DNA of 64,000 bases, taken from contig PAPF01000007.1 of the NCBI GenBank assembly GCA_002708825.1, positions 205,572-269,571 on the forward strand, given 5' to 3'. The notes under the pieces were generated by a model. The model worked only from the letters and a program-made list of their open reading frames with translations, was not told the DNA's origin and searched no databases. Numbering within the stretch: position 1 is the stretch's first letter; each line of letters starts with the position of its first letter. A program made the translations under genes and the position numbers. Origin of the DNA: Phyllobacteriaceae bacterium. Lineage in GTDB: Bacteria > Pseudomonadota > Alphaproteobacteria > Rhizobiales > Rhizobiaceae. Shown here piece after piece: positions 1 to 8,815 of the stretch.

Positions 1-3000
1 GACAGCGGGCGCAACCACAACCGCAAGCCCGAGGCCTTGCCATCCCTGGTGTTCATCGCCGCCAGTGAATCGGGCTATGCCAATCTCGTGCGCCTCGTGT
101 CGCGCGCCTACCTGTCGACGGGCGAGGGCGAGCCGGTCCATGTCACGCCGGCCTGGATCGGGGAACTGGCCGAGGGCGTCATCTGCCTGACCGGCGGTCC
201 GGACGGTCCCATAGGCCGCGAACTGAAAGCCGGCCATCGCACCTTGGCAGAGCAGCGGCTTGCGGCGTTGCATCGCTGGTTCGGTGACCGCCTCTATGTC
301 GAACTTCAGCGCTGCGGCAACTGGGACCGGGCGCTGGAAGCCGAAACGGTCCGGCTTGCCTATGACCATCGCCTGCCGCTCGTGGCGACCAACGAGGCTT
401 TCTTTCCCGCCAGGGGCGATTACGACGCCCATGACGCCCTGATCGCCATCGCGGAAGGAACGGTGATCGCGGTGGATGAACGGCGAAAGCTGACGCCCGA
501 CAACCACCTGCGCAGCCAGGACGACATGATCGCGCTCTTCGCCGACCTGCCGGAGGCCATCGACAACACGGTCGAGATCGCCCGCCGCTGCCATTACTAT
601 CCCGAGACGCGCAGCCCGATCCTGCCCCGCTTCACTGGCGGCGATCTTGAGGACGCCGAGGCCGTCGTGGCCGCCGAGGCTGCCGAACTGCGTCGCCAGG
701 CGGTGGAGGGGCTTGCGCGGCGCCTTGAAAGCCAGGGCCTGTCGCCCGGTTATACCCGCGAGGATTACGAGCAGAGGCTCGATTACGAACTCGGCATCAT
801 CGAGCGGATGAAGTTTCCCGGCTACTTCCTGATCGTCGCCGACTTCATCAAGTGGGGCAAGGCACACAACATCCCGGTCGGTCCCGGCCGCGGCTCCGGC
901 GCCGGCTCGCTGGTCGCCTGGGTGCTCACCATCACCGACATCGACCCCTTGCGTTTCTCGCTTCTGTTCGAACGCTTCCTCAATCCCGAACGCGTGTCGA
1001 TGCCCGACTTCGACATCGATTTCTGCCAGGAACGGCGCGACGAGGTGATCCGCTACGTTCAGGAGAAATACGGCCGCGACCAGGTGGCCCAGATCATCAC
1101 CTTCGGATCGCTGCAGGCGCGCGCCGTCCTGCGCGATGTCGGCCGTGTCCTGCAAATGCCCTATGGCCAGGTTGACCGGCTGACCAAGCTCGTGCCGTCC
1201 AACCCGGCAAACCCTGTCCCGCTGGAAAAGGCTGTTGCCGACGAACCCCGCTTCGCCGAGGAGATCGAGAAGGAGCCGATCGTCGGGACGCTGATCGACA
1301 TCGCGAGGAAGCTGGAGGGGCTCTACCGCCACGCTTCGACCCATGCCGCAGGCATCGTCATCGGCGACCGGCCGCTGTCGGAACTGGTGCCCATGTATCG
1401 CGATCCGCGATCCGACATGCCGGTCACCCAGTTCAACATGAAGTGGGTCGAGCAGGCCGGACTGGTCAAGTTCGACTTCCTCGGCCTGAAGACGCTGACC
1501 GTGATCGAAACGGCGGTGAAGTTCGTCCGCCGGCGTGGCGTCGACCTGGACATGTCGCAGATCCCGCTGGACGATGCGCCGACCTACCAGATGCTGGCGC
1601 GAGGTGAGACCGTCGGCATTTTCCAGGTGGAATCGGCGGGCATGCGCAAGGCGCTGATCGGCATGAAGCCGGACTGCATCGAGGATATCATCGCCCTTGT
1701 CGCGCTGTACCGGCCGGGTCCGATGGAGAACATCCCCACCTACAATGCCCGCAAGCACGGGCAGGAGGAGATCGCCTCCATCCACCCGAAGATCGACCAC
1801 CTGGTCAAGGAAACGCAGGGCGTCATCGTCTACCAGGAACAGGTGATGCAGATTGCGCAGGAACTGTCCGGCTATTCGCTGGGCGAGGCCGATCTGCTGC
1901 GCCGCGCCATGGGCAAGAAGATCCGCGCCGAGATGGACAAGCAGCGCGTTCGCTTCGTCGACGGCGCGGTCGAGCGCGGTGTTTCGAAGGCACAGGCCAA
2001 CACGATCTTCGACCTTCTGGCCAAGTTCGCCGACTACGGCTTCAACAAGTCGCACGCCGCCGCCTATGCCGTGGTTTCCTACCAGACGGCGTGGCTGAAG
2101 GCGCATTATCCGGTCGAGTTCCTGGCCGCGTCCATGTCGCTCGACATGAACAACACCGACAAGCTCAACGACTTCCGCCAGGATGCCCTGCGCCTCGGCA
2201 TCGAGGTCGTCCCCCCGTCGGTCATGACCTCTCATCACCTCTTCGAGGTGGGCGAAAACCGCATCTACTATTCGCTTTCGGCCATCAAGGGTGTCGGCGA
2301 GGCCGCCGTGCATCACATCGAGACGCGGCGCGCGGAGAAGCCGTTCGAATCGCTGGAGGATTTCTGCGAGCGGATCGATCCGCGCATCGTCGGCAAGCGC
2401 GTACTGGAAAGCCTGATTTCGGCCGGCGCGCTCGATTGCTTCGGCCATCCGCGCGAAAACATGCTGGCCGGCCTTGACCGCATGATGGGTCTGGGTGCGC
2501 GCGCTGCGGAGAATGCCGCTTCTGGCCAGCATGACATGTTTGCCGGCGGATCTGGCGCCGTGGCCGAGAAGCTGCGCCTGCCGGCGGCCGATCCCTGGAG
2601 TTCGGCGGAAAAGCTGCATCGCGAGTTCCAGGCCGTCGGTTTCTACCTGTCGGCCCATCCGCTCGATGAACATGCCGAGACGCTCCGGCGCATGCGCGTG
2701 CAGAACTGGGCGGAATTTTCGGCCGCCGTGAAGCGCGGCGCAAGTGCTGGCCGCCTTGCCGGAACGATCGTCTCCAGGCAGGAACGGCGCATCCAGAACG
2801 GCGCCTCGCGCATGGGCATTGTCATGCTCACCGATGCGTCCGGCCAGTACGAGGCAGTGCTCTATTCCGAAGACCTGCTGAAATACCGTGATCTGCTGGA
2901 ACCCGGCAATTCCGTCGTCATCACCGTTGCCGCTCGCGACAATCCCGAAGGCGTGCGGGTGCGCATCCAGACGGTGAAGCTCCTGGGCGGGGAGGATGCG

Positions 3001-3231
3001 CAGGCCTCGCTGAAGGCATTGCGCATTTTCGTTCGCGATGCGGCGCCGCTGCAATCCATCGCCAGCCAGTTGCAGCCGGGGCAGGGCGAAGGGCAGGTCA
3101 GCCTCATCGTCATCAAGCCGGAAGGCGGCGGCGAAGTGGAGGTCGCGCTTCCGGGCAGCTTCGATCTCAAGGAAAAGCTGCCCAACGCCCTGCGGGCCAT
3201 ACCCGGCGTCGTGGACGTCGAGATGGTCTGA
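1..3231 (+). CDS. dnaE: DNA polymerase III alpha subunit, 5' end missing
   Basis: Replicative polymerase subunit of the chromosomal replisome. The frame is open from base 1, so the gene begins outside the window; 1076 residues are visible and roughly 90-100 are missing from the PHP domain. Seen in order: the rest of the PHP domain, VGPGRGSGAGS near base 880, the catalytic PDFDIDFC near 1003 (two active-site aspartates), KFDFLGLKTLT near 1470 (the third aspartate region), helix-hairpin-helix elements after 2280 and an OB fold near 2740-2890. It ends in a TGA at 3229. No inteins or frameshifts are seen. It is the long replicative DnaE type, not the mutasome ImuC/DnaE2 type, judged by the intact PHP region and the absence of imuA/imuB nearby. 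Confidence 0.96.
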   Translation, partial: DSGRNHNRKPEALPSLVFIAASESGYANLVRLVSRAYLSTGEGEPVHVTPAWIGELAEGVICLTGGPDGPIGRELKAGHRTLAEQRLAALHRWFGDRLYVELQRCGNWDRALEAETVRLAYDHRLPLVATNEAFFPARGDYDAHDALIAIAEGTVIAVDERRKLTPDNHLRSQDDMIALFADLPEAIDNTVEIARRCHYYPETRSPILPRFTGGDLEDAEAVVAAEAAELRRQAVEGLARRLESQGLSPGYTREDYEQRLDYELGIIERMKFPGYFLIVADFIKWGKAHNIPVGPGRGSGAGSLVAWVLTITDIDPLRFSLLFERFLNPERVSMPDFDIDFCQERRDEVIRYVQEKYGRDQVAQIITFGSLQARAVLRDVGRVLQMPYGQVDRLTKLVPSNPANPVPLEKAVADEPRFAEEIEKEPIVGTLIDIARKLEGLYRHASTHAAGIVIGDRPLSELVPMYRDPRSDMPVTQFNMKWVEQAGLVKFDFLGLKTLTVIETAVKFVRRRGVDLDMSQIPLDDAPTYQMLARGETVGIFQVESAGMRKALIGMKPDCIEDIIALVALYRPGPMENIPTYNARKHGQEEIASIHPKIDHLVKETQGVIVYQEQVMQIAQELSGYSLGEADLLRRAMGKKIRAEMDKQRVRFVDGAVERGVSKAQANTIFDLLAKFADYGFNKSHAAAYAVVSYQTAWLKAHYPVEFLAASMSLDMNNTDKLNDFRQDALRLGIEVVPPSVMTSHHLFEVGENRIYYSLSAIKGVGEAAVHHIETRRAEKPFESLEDFCERIDPRIVGKRVLESLISAGALDCFGHPRENMLAGLDRMMGLGARAAENAASGQHDMFAGGSGAVAEKLRLPAADPWSSAEKLHREFQAVGFYLSAHPLDEHAETLRRMRVQNWAEFSAAVKRGASAGRLAGTIVSRQERRIQNGASRMGIVMLTDASGQYEAVLYSEDLLKYRDLLEPGNSVVITVAARDNPEGVRVRIQTVKLLGGEDAQASLKALRIFVRDAAPLQSIASQLQPGQGEGQVSLIVIKPEGGGEVEVALPGSFDLKEKLPNALRAIPGVVDVEMV

Positions 3232-3320
3232 CAGACGGGGAGCCGCCTGCGCCCGTTTGCCGCGTTGATCCGGCCGCCATGCATCCATAGATCGCGGGAA
3301 CATGTTCCGGGAGACCATCC

Positions 3321-3737
3321 ATGCGCATCCTTGCCGTCATTCTGGCCCTTCTTCTTTCCGCGGGCTCCGCCATTGCCGTGGAGAAGATCACGCCGCGCCA
3401 GGCCCATGAAGCGGTCGGAGAGGGCGGTCTCGTCCTGGTCGATATCCGCACGCCGGAGGAATGGGCCGAGACCGGGATTCCGGAACCGGCCACGCCGATC
3501 GACATGACATCGGCCGATTTCGTGCCGAAGCTGAAGGAACTGCTGACCGGGAATCCGGGCCGGACGGTCGGCTTCATCTGCCGGACGGGCAATCGTTCAA
3601 ATTACCTGACGGAAGTCCTGGAAAAGGCCGGGCTGACAAACATTGTCGACGTGACCGGTGGCGTGGCCGGCAATGGCAAGGTGACAGGCTGGATCGCAGA
3701 AGGCCTGCCGATGAAACAGCACTGCGAAACCTGCTGA
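3321..3737 (+). CDS. periplasmic rhodanese-domain protein
   Basis: A 138-residue single-domain sulfurtransferase-like protein. Residues 1-19 form a signal peptide ending AIA, so the protein is probably exported. The rhodanese fold follows, with VLVDIRTPEEW near residue 38 and the active-site loop CRTGNRS, whose Cys87 would carry the persulfide. A further Cys pair closes the protein (HCETC) and is not part of the rhodanese core. The start has GGGAGACCATCC just upstream. It sits alone between dnaE and the convergent dinB. The substrate cannot be told from sequence. Confidence 0.85.
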   Translation: MRILAVILALLLSAGSAIAVEKITPRQAHEAVGEGGLVLVDIRTPEEWAETGIPEPATPIDMTSADFVPKLKELLTGNPGRTVGFICRTGNRSNYLTEVLEKAGLTNIVDVTGGVAGNGKVTGWIAEGLPMKQHCETC

Positions 3738-3773
3738 ACAGGGCCTCGTGAGGCGCTACGCCTGCGCAATCGG

Positions 3774-5084
3774 TCAATCCTGGTCGCGTTGGGGCCGGGC
3801 GCGGCTGTCGCGCCCGAACGTGTAGCCTGTTTCCACAGCCTTTCCGCCGAACCTTGCCCGCAAGGCATCCACCGCGTTTTCAGCCCTGGCGCGGCGCAGC
3901 GCCGCCGGATCGACGAGATCGGCCGGGTCGGCCCGGTCCGGGGATTCCAGATCGGCCACGCCGATGCCGATGAGCCGGAAGCGCGTGCCATCGATCTCCC
4001 GTTTCAGGAGATCAAGGCCATTGGAGAAGATGCGGTCAGCCAGTTGCGTGGGGTCCGCCAGTTGCCGGTTGCGCGTCCGCGCCCGGAAGTCCGACGTCTT
4101 GAGCTTCAGCACCACTGTCCGCCCGGCCAGCGACCCTGCTTTCAGCCGCGCCGAGACCTTTTCGGACAGGGCCCGCAGCACGGGTGCCAGATCGTCCAGC
4201 GTCGCGAGATCCTGGTTGAAGGTCGTCTCGGCCGAAATGCTCTTCATGTCATGGTGCGGATCGACCTTTCGCCGGTCGATCCCGCGCGCCAGTGACCAGA
4301 GTCGTTCCCCCATGGCGTGATAGCGCGCCATCAGGTCGCCCTTGTCCATGGCTTGCAACTGGCCGATCCGGGTGATGCCGTCGGCGCGCAGCTTCTCTTC
4401 CAGCGCCTTTCCGACACCCCAGATCATGCCGACAGGCTTGTCGGCGAGAAAGGCGGTTGCCTCCGCTTCGCCGATCACCGAGAAGCCGCGCGGTTTCTGC
4501 AGGTCGGAGGCCAGCTTGGCGAGGTATTTGCAGTAGGACAGGCCGACCGACACCGAAAGCCGCATGTCACGTTCGATATCCCGCGCGAACCGGCCGAGCA
4601 CGATGGCAGGCGGCGCGCCATGCAGGCGTTCCGTTCCGCTGAGATCGAGAAAGGCCTCGTCGATGGAGACGGGTTCCACCAGCGGCGTCAGCGCGCGCAT
4701 GCGTTCGCGGATTTCCCGTCCCGCGCTGGCGTATTTTTCCATGTCGGGCTTGATGACGACGGCGTCGGGGCAGGCCTCCAGCGCCTTGAACATGGGCATG
4801 GCGGACTTCACGCCGCGGATGCGCGCGATGTAACAGGCCGTTGAAACGACTCCCCTTTTCCCGCCGCCGATGATGACCGGCCGGTCGCGGATTTCCGGCC
4901 TGTCGCGCTTTTCGACCGAGGCGTAGAACGCATCGCAGTCGATATGGGCGATCGTCAGGGAATAGAGTTCGCCGTGACGCAGGATGCGCGGACTGCCGCA
5001 GCCTTCGCACCGTGCGGTCCGCCCGCGTTGAAGCCGCAGGCAGTCGCGGCAGAAACCGGCATTCAGATCGTTCGGAGCGGCCAT
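3774..5084 (-). CDS. dinB: DNA polymerase IV with N-terminal zinc-ribbon-like segment
   Basis: Y-family translesion polymerase. The catalytic motifs are clear: [12 protein letters not shown] (first carboxylates) and [11 protein letters not shown] (second), followed by the thumb helix-hairpin-helix around [10 protein letters not shown] and the little-finger domain. Before the palm there is a FCRDC...CEGCG segment that looks like a four-cysteine zinc ribbon; E. coli DinB lacks it, but I know it from rhizobial DinB proteins. I chose the Met at 5084 (MAAPNDLN), giving 436 residues. Longer starts exist at 5099 and 5150, and none has a convincing ribosome site. No LexA-type box was identified upstream. 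Confidence 0.92.
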   Translation of the reverse strand: MAAPNDLNAGFCRDCLRLQRGRTARCEGCGSPRILRHGELYSLTIAHIDCDAFYASVEKRDRPEIRDRPVIIGGGKRGVVSTACYIARIRGVKSAMPMFKALEACPDAVVIKPDMEKYASAGREIRERMRALTPLVEPVSIDEAFLDLSGTERLHGAPPAIVLGRFARDIERDMRLSVSVGLSYCKYLAKLASDLQKPRGFSVIGEAEATAFLADKPVGMIWGVGKALEEKLRADGITRIGQLQAMDKGDLMARYHAMGERLWSLARGIDRRKVDPHHDMKSISAETTFNQDLATLDDLAPVLRALSEKVSARLKAGSLAGRTVVLKLKTSDFRARTRNRQLADPTQLADRIFSNGLDLLKREIDGTRFRLIGIGVADLESPDRADPADLVDPAALRRARAENAVDALRARFGGKAVETGYTFGRDSRARPQRDQD

Positions 5085-5176
5085 GGCGGGGGCGAACATT
5101 GGTGGAACACGGCAGACCTTATATCGACAGCCCCGCCGCCGGCAAGACATCGCCGTAGGACATGCCGGGTGCCGGT

Positions 5177-5830
5177 TCAGCTTGCCAGCGCCGCTTCCAG
5201 CTTGGCCGCGGCATCGTCCCAGTCGCGCGTTTCCACCACCCCGTCGGGAAGGGGCGGCAGCAGTTTGCGCATGCCCTCATGGGCCATCAGGTGAAAGAGG
5301 CCGGCACGGGGATAGCTTGACCCGACCGATACCAGATTGTGCGGAATGTCGTCGACAAAGGCCACCGGTGCGCTGCGCGCGCCAGCCAGCAGCGACACCG
5401 CCGGTCCCTTTGCCTTTTCCGTCGTCACCAGCGGATAGGGGATGCCGAGCCGGTCCAGCAATGCCCGGCGGCGTTCGCGATGCGCATGCGGCATGGCGGT
5501 CAGCATCACGATTTCGGCCATGCCGGAAAGCCGGTCGAGCGCCTTGTCCACGCCTCGGGCCGGTGTCTGCCAGGTCTCCTGGTCCTCGAAGAAGGCGTCA
5601 AGCAGGCCGGAGACCGTCTCGGCCGGGGCTTCCGCGCCGCCATCCTTTGCGATGACATTGCCATGCAGCCGGAAGCTCTCCGACCGGAACGTGTAGCCGC
5701 GGTGATCGAGATAGCGCACGAAGGGAGCGACGAATTCGAGCACGACTTCATCCACGTCGAGGACAAGCAGCGGCCGCGTGTCGCGTGACAGCGCTTCGAT
5801 CTGGCGCACGGTTTCCGGATCGTCGCTCAT
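5177..5830 (-). CDS. HAD-superfamily hydrolase
   Basis: A 217-residue phosphatase-like protein. All four HAD motifs are visible: DVDEVV near residue 25 (nucleophile Asp and acid/base Asp), LTAMPH (motif II), the Lys in EKAKGP (motif III) and FVDDIPHN (motif IV acidic pair). The insert between motifs I and II is helical cap-like. The start ATG overlaps the stop of the upstream DUF3572 gene (ATGA), so the two are translationally coupled. The substrate is unknown. The family is conserved in rhizobia, but I do not know a characterised member. Confidence 0.8.
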   Translation of the reverse strand: MSDDPETVRQIEALSRDTRPLLVLDVDEVVLEFVAPFVRYLDHRGYTFRSESFRLHGNVIAKDGGAEAPAETVSGLLDAFFEDQETWQTPARGVDKALDRLSGMAEIVMLTAMPHAHRERRRALLDRLGIPYPLVTTEKAKGPAVSLLAGARSAPVAFVDDIPHNLVSVGSSYPRAGLFHLMAHEGMRKLLPPLPDGVVETRDWDDAAAKLEAALAS

Positions 5831-6123
5831 GTCGATGCCTCGTAGCGGTCATCCCCGCCGGGAAGCAGCCGCTGCGCCGCAGCCACGGCGTCCGGCCTGT
5901 TTCCGGAGGCCTCGCAGAAGGCCATCAGGGTCGGCTCATGGGCCAGGATGAAGCCGAGCACGCCAGCCAGGAAACCGGGTTCTGCCGCGGCGGACCGGAT
6001 CTGGCCGGCCTCGATGCCGGACATGGCCAGGAAGCGGGGAAGCAGCCGCTCGTCGCCCGCCACGAAGCCCAGCGCGGATATCGCCAGGGCGCGGGCATCC
6101 TCCATGGAAAGCGGCATGGTCAT
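5827..6123 (-). CDS. DUF3572 family protein
   Basis: A 98-residue protein with no signal peptide or membrane segment. It is recognised by the ALGFVAGDERLLPRFLAMSG core typical of DUF3572, a small family that I know only from Hyphomicrobiales next to divK. The start at 6123 is chosen because AGGAG lies 8 bases upstream; an in-frame ATG at 6141 lies upstream of that Shine-Dalgarno sequence. It is divergent from divK across about 160 bases and overlaps the HAD gene by four bases. The function is unknown; the genomic coupling with divK is the only hint. Confidence 0.75.
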   Translation of the reverse strand: MTMPLSMEDARALAISALGFVAGDERLLPRFLAMSGIEAGQIRSAAAEPGFLAGVLGFILAHEPTLMAFCEASGNRPDAVAAAQRLLPGGDDRYEAST

Positions 6124-6282
6124 CGTTGAGGCTCCTGACAAGGATTGCCGATTGCGGTCCGTCGGCGGGTTTTTGCCTTTCGTAAATCAAATTGGTCTAT
6201 CGTGCGCGACATTCGCAGTCGTCAACCGCTGTTCATCCACAGCGAATGCAAATTGCGACAGGCTGCCGGGCAGGGGATTGGC

Positions 6283-6654
6283 ATGGCGAAAAAGGTGATG
6301 ATTGTCGAGGACAACGAGCTCAACATGAAGCTCTTCCGCGATCTCATCGAGGCCAGCGGCTACGAGACCATCCAGACCCGCAACGGTCTGGAGGCGCTGG
6401 ACCTTGCCCGGTCGGGACGGCCGGACCTGATTCTCATGGACATCCAGCTTCCGGAGGTGTCGGGCCTGGAAGTGACCAAGTGGCTCAAGCAGGACGACGA
6501 TCTCCACACCATTCCCGTCATTGCCGTCACCGCCTTCGCCATGAAGGGCGACGAGGAACGGATCCGCCAGGGCGGTTGCGAGGCCTATATCTCCAAGCCG
6601 ATTTCGGTGCCCAAGTTCATCGAGACCATCAAATCCTATCTCGGGGATGCCTGA
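6283..6654 (+). CDS. divK: single-domain response regulator DivK
   Basis: A 123-residue receiver domain without an output domain. [13 protein letters not shown] gives the acidic pocket, [10 protein letters not shown] carries the phospho-acceptor Asp53, TAFAM the conserved Thr, and ISKPIS the Lys. Identity as DivK rests on these features and on the pleD gene 40 bases downstream. In Caulobacter and rhizobia, DivK is phosphorylated by DivJ, dephosphorylated by PleC and controls the CckA-CtrA relay through DivL. The start at 6283 follows CAGGGGATTGGC; upstream in-frame Met codons give an unlikely basic extension. A weak promoter (TTGCCT-N17-TCTATC) ends near 6202. Confidence 0.95.
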   Translation: MAKKVMIVEDNELNMKLFRDLIEASGYETIQTRNGLEALDLARSGRPDLILMDIQLPEVSGLEVTKWLKQDDDLHTIPVIAVTAFAMKGDEERIRQGGCEAYISKPISVPKFIETIKSYLGDA

Positions 6655-6694
6655 TGGCCTTGTTTGCACCGGCACGACGATACGGGAACACTTC

Positions 6695-8068
6695 ATGACC
6701 GCGCGAATTCTTGTCGTCGATGACATTCCCGCCAATGTGCGCCTGCTGGAATCGCGGTTGCTCGTCGAGTATTTCGAGGTTCTGACCGCGTCCAATGGCG
6801 AAGAGGCCTTGAGCGTTGTCGAGAACGAGCGCGTGGACGTCATCCTTCTCGACATCATGATGCCCGGCATCGACGGGTTCGAGGTTTGTCGCCGCCTGAA
6901 GGCCGATCCGCAAACGGCCCAGATCCCTGTTGTCATGGTGACCGCACTCGACCAGCCGGCCGACCGGGTGAAGGGCCTGCAATGTGGCGCCGACGATTTC
7001 CTGACCAAGCCGGTCAATGACCTGCAACTGATTACCCGCGTCAAGAGCCTGGTACGGCTGAAATCCCTTTCGGACGAATTGCGGCTGCGCGCGGCCACTG
7101 CGCGTGACATCGGCATCGATGAACTCTTGTCCAGCCGCGCGGCCGCGGAAGACAGGACGCCGCCGTCCTTCCTCCTCATCGACGAACGTCCGTCATCCTC
7201 GGCGCGCCTGCAGGCGATCCTGGGCGAACTGGGCGGCGTGACCGCGATGTCCGATCCGCAGGCCGGCTTTTTCGAGGCGGTCAACAAGTCCCATGACGTG
7301 ATCGTGGTGTCGACGCAGTTTGCCGATTTCGACCCGCTTCGCCTGTGCTCGCATCTTCGTTCCATCGACATGACGCGCTTTACCCCGGTCATGCTGGTGG
7401 CCGAGGCGGACCAGGAAGAGCTTGTCGCGCGCGGCCTGGAACTGGGCGTGAACGACTATGTGACGCGGCCTGTCGAACCGCAGGAGTTCAAGGCGCGCCT
7501 GATGACGCAGGTGCGCCGCAAGCGCTACAACGACGGTCTGCGCGCTTCCGTGGCCCAGACCATCGAGATGGCTGTCACCGATCCGCTGACAGGCATGCAC
7601 AACCGCCGCTACCTCGATACCCATCTGCAGCGGCTCTACGACCGGGCACGCACACGCGGGCGGCCCCTGTCGGTGATGATGACGGATCTTGACCGCTTCA
7701 AGCTGGTCAACGATACCCACGGGCATGACGCCGGTGACGAGGTGATCCGCGAGTTCGCCCGCCGCATCCGGCGCCATGTGCGCGGTGCCGATCTCGCCTG
7801 CCGTTATGGCGGCGAGGAATTCGCCATCATCATGCCCGATACACCCCCCGAAATCGCCAACAAAGTGGCCGAGCGGTTGCGCATGCAGATCGAAGGCGCT
7901 GCCTTCGATATCGGGCAGGGGCGTCAGCTCGACGTCACGGTTTCCATCGGCGTGGCCTCCCTCATGGGAAGCGACGAGAGCGCCTTGCAGATCATGAAGC
8001 GGGCGGACGAAGCGCTTTACGAGGCCAAGAACACGGGCCGCAACAAGGTGGTTGCGCACGCCGCCTGA
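6695..8068 (+). CDS. pleD: diguanylate cyclase response regulator PleD
   Basis: A 457-residue protein with two receiver domains and a GGDEF output, as in Caulobacter PleD. Receiver 1 (about 1-118) has VVDDIPANVR, the phospho-acceptor in ILLDIMMPG and LTKPVND. Receiver 2 (about 150-275) is degenerate and would be the dimerisation adaptor. The GGDEF domain has the intact active site RYGGEEF, and RGAD placed five residues upstream forms the allosteric I-site for product inhibition by c-di-GMP. It is therefore predicted to be an active, feedback-inhibited c-di-GMP synthase. It is cotranscribed with divK. Confidence 0.95.
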   Translation: MTARILVVDDIPANVRLLESRLLVEYFEVLTASNGEEALSVVENERVDVILLDIMMPGIDGFEVCRRLKADPQTAQIPVVMVTALDQPADRVKGLQCGADDFLTKPVNDLQLITRVKSLVRLKSLSDELRLRAATARDIGIDELLSSRAAAEDRTPPSFLLIDERPSSSARLQAILGELGGVTAMSDPQAGFFEAVNKSHDVIVVSTQFADFDPLRLCSHLRSIDMTRFTPVMLVAEADQEELVARGLELGVNDYVTRPVEPQEFKARLMTQVRRKRYNDGLRASVAQTIEMAVTDPLTGMHNRRYLDTHLQRLYDRARTRGRPLSVMMTDLDRFKLVNDTHGHDAGDEVIREFARRIRRHVRGADLACRYGGEEFAIIMPDTPPEIANKVAERLRMQIEGAAFDIGQGRQLDVTVSIGVASLMGSDESALQIMKRADEALYEAKNTGRNKVVAHAA

Positions 8069-8463
8069 ATTCCGCGCAGGAAATGGGAGCCTCGTTTTTC
8101 AGGTCTCGTGCCGGCGTCCGGCAGGGCCGGAGGGCGAATCTTAACCATGGCTGAAGACAAGGTTACCCTTGGGTTAAGAAATGGTTGATTTTTCCATGGG
8201 ATTGCAACATCCTGCAGGCAAATAATCACGCGCCGGCTGTTGCGGCCCCCTAACCCAACCGTAGCGTGATCGACCATACCCCATGAAGCTCAGGTCCGCC
8301 GCATCTCCTGGGTCCGTGGGGTGGGCCGGCCGGCCTGGTGTTCAGTGGCCTCCTCGTACCGCTGCCAGTTTCCGGCCGGCCCCCATTTCCCTGTTTTTAC
8401 AAGGTTTTGGAGGCTGGTTTTCAACCGGTTGCCGGACGGCGTCGAATGCCGGATGGCTCACAT
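8069..8463. other. long intergenic gap between pleD and rpmG
   Basis: There is no convincing coding region in this stretch; short open frames lack ribosome sites and family features. It contains a TTAACCAT site at 8141, a second TTAA at 8173 within GGGTTAAGAAATGGTTGA, and a C-rich segment near 8249-8282. No terminator for pleD with a U-tract was found. A small RNA is possible but not supported by a defined end. Confidence 0.5.
8141..8148 (+). promoter_or_regulatory. TTAACCAT site (CtrA-like 8-mer)
   Basis: The 8-mer TTAACCAT is described alongside TTAA-N7-TTAA as a CtrA-associated motif in Caulobacter. Here it lies 73 bases past the pleD stop, in a non-coding gap, followed 24 bases later by GGGTTAAG. 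The target gene is unclear, since no plus-strand gene follows. Assignment is by motif only. Confidence 0.3.
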
Positions 8464-8489
8464 AAAAACGCCGCCCTGTGGGGGCGGCG
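8464..8489 (-). terminator. rpmG intrinsic terminator
   Basis: Read on the minus strand, a GC-rich stem (CGCCGCCC paired with GGGCGGCG, short loop) is followed immediately by TTTTTA. It lies 25 bases past the rpmG stop, so rpmG is probably a monocistronic transcript. Confidence 0.8.
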
Positions 8490-8513
8490 CTTGGCATGCT
8501 CAGGCAAACCGGA

Positions 8514-8681
8514 TCACTTGATCTTGGTTTCCTTGAACTCGACGTGCTTCTTCGCAATCGGGTCGTACTTACGCTTCGTCATCTTTTCCGTCATCGTGCG
8601 GCTGTTCTTCTTGGTGACGTAGAAGAAGCCGGTGTCGGCGGTCGACAGGAGCTTGATCTTGATCGTGGTAGCCTTGGCCAT
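8514..8681 (-). CDS. rpmG: 50S ribosomal protein L33
   Basis: A 55-residue ribosomal protein beginning [20 protein letters not shown] and ending [11 protein letters not shown], the normal length for alphaproteobacterial L33. It is the zinc-independent type: the CxxC pairs of the zinc-binding form are absent. It has its own promoter (8763-8790) and terminator, separate from the MFS gene upstream. In-frame codons upstream of 8681 are spurious. Confidence 0.95.
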   Translation of the reverse strand: MAKATTIKIKLLSTADTGFFYVTKKNSRTMTEKMTKRKYDPIAKKHVEFKETKIK

Positions 8682-8762
8682 GGTCTTGTCCGTTGTTGCT
8701 TGTCTGGGAAAACCGCATGCCATGGGGCATGGTGACCCGGCGCGGCAATCATTCGTGCGCGA

Positions 8763-8790
8763 CACATACGGATCGGGGCGGGAAAGTCAA
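8763..8790 (-). promoter_or_regulatory. sigma70-type promoter of rpmG
   Basis: On the minus strand TTGACT (8785-8790) and TATGTG (8763-8768) are separated by 16 bases. Transcription would begin near 8756, giving a leader of about 75 bases before the rpmG start at 8681. It lies in the gap after the MFS gene. Confidence 0.5.
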
Positions 8791-8815
8791 GCCCGCAACC
8801 GGCAGGCCGGCAGCC

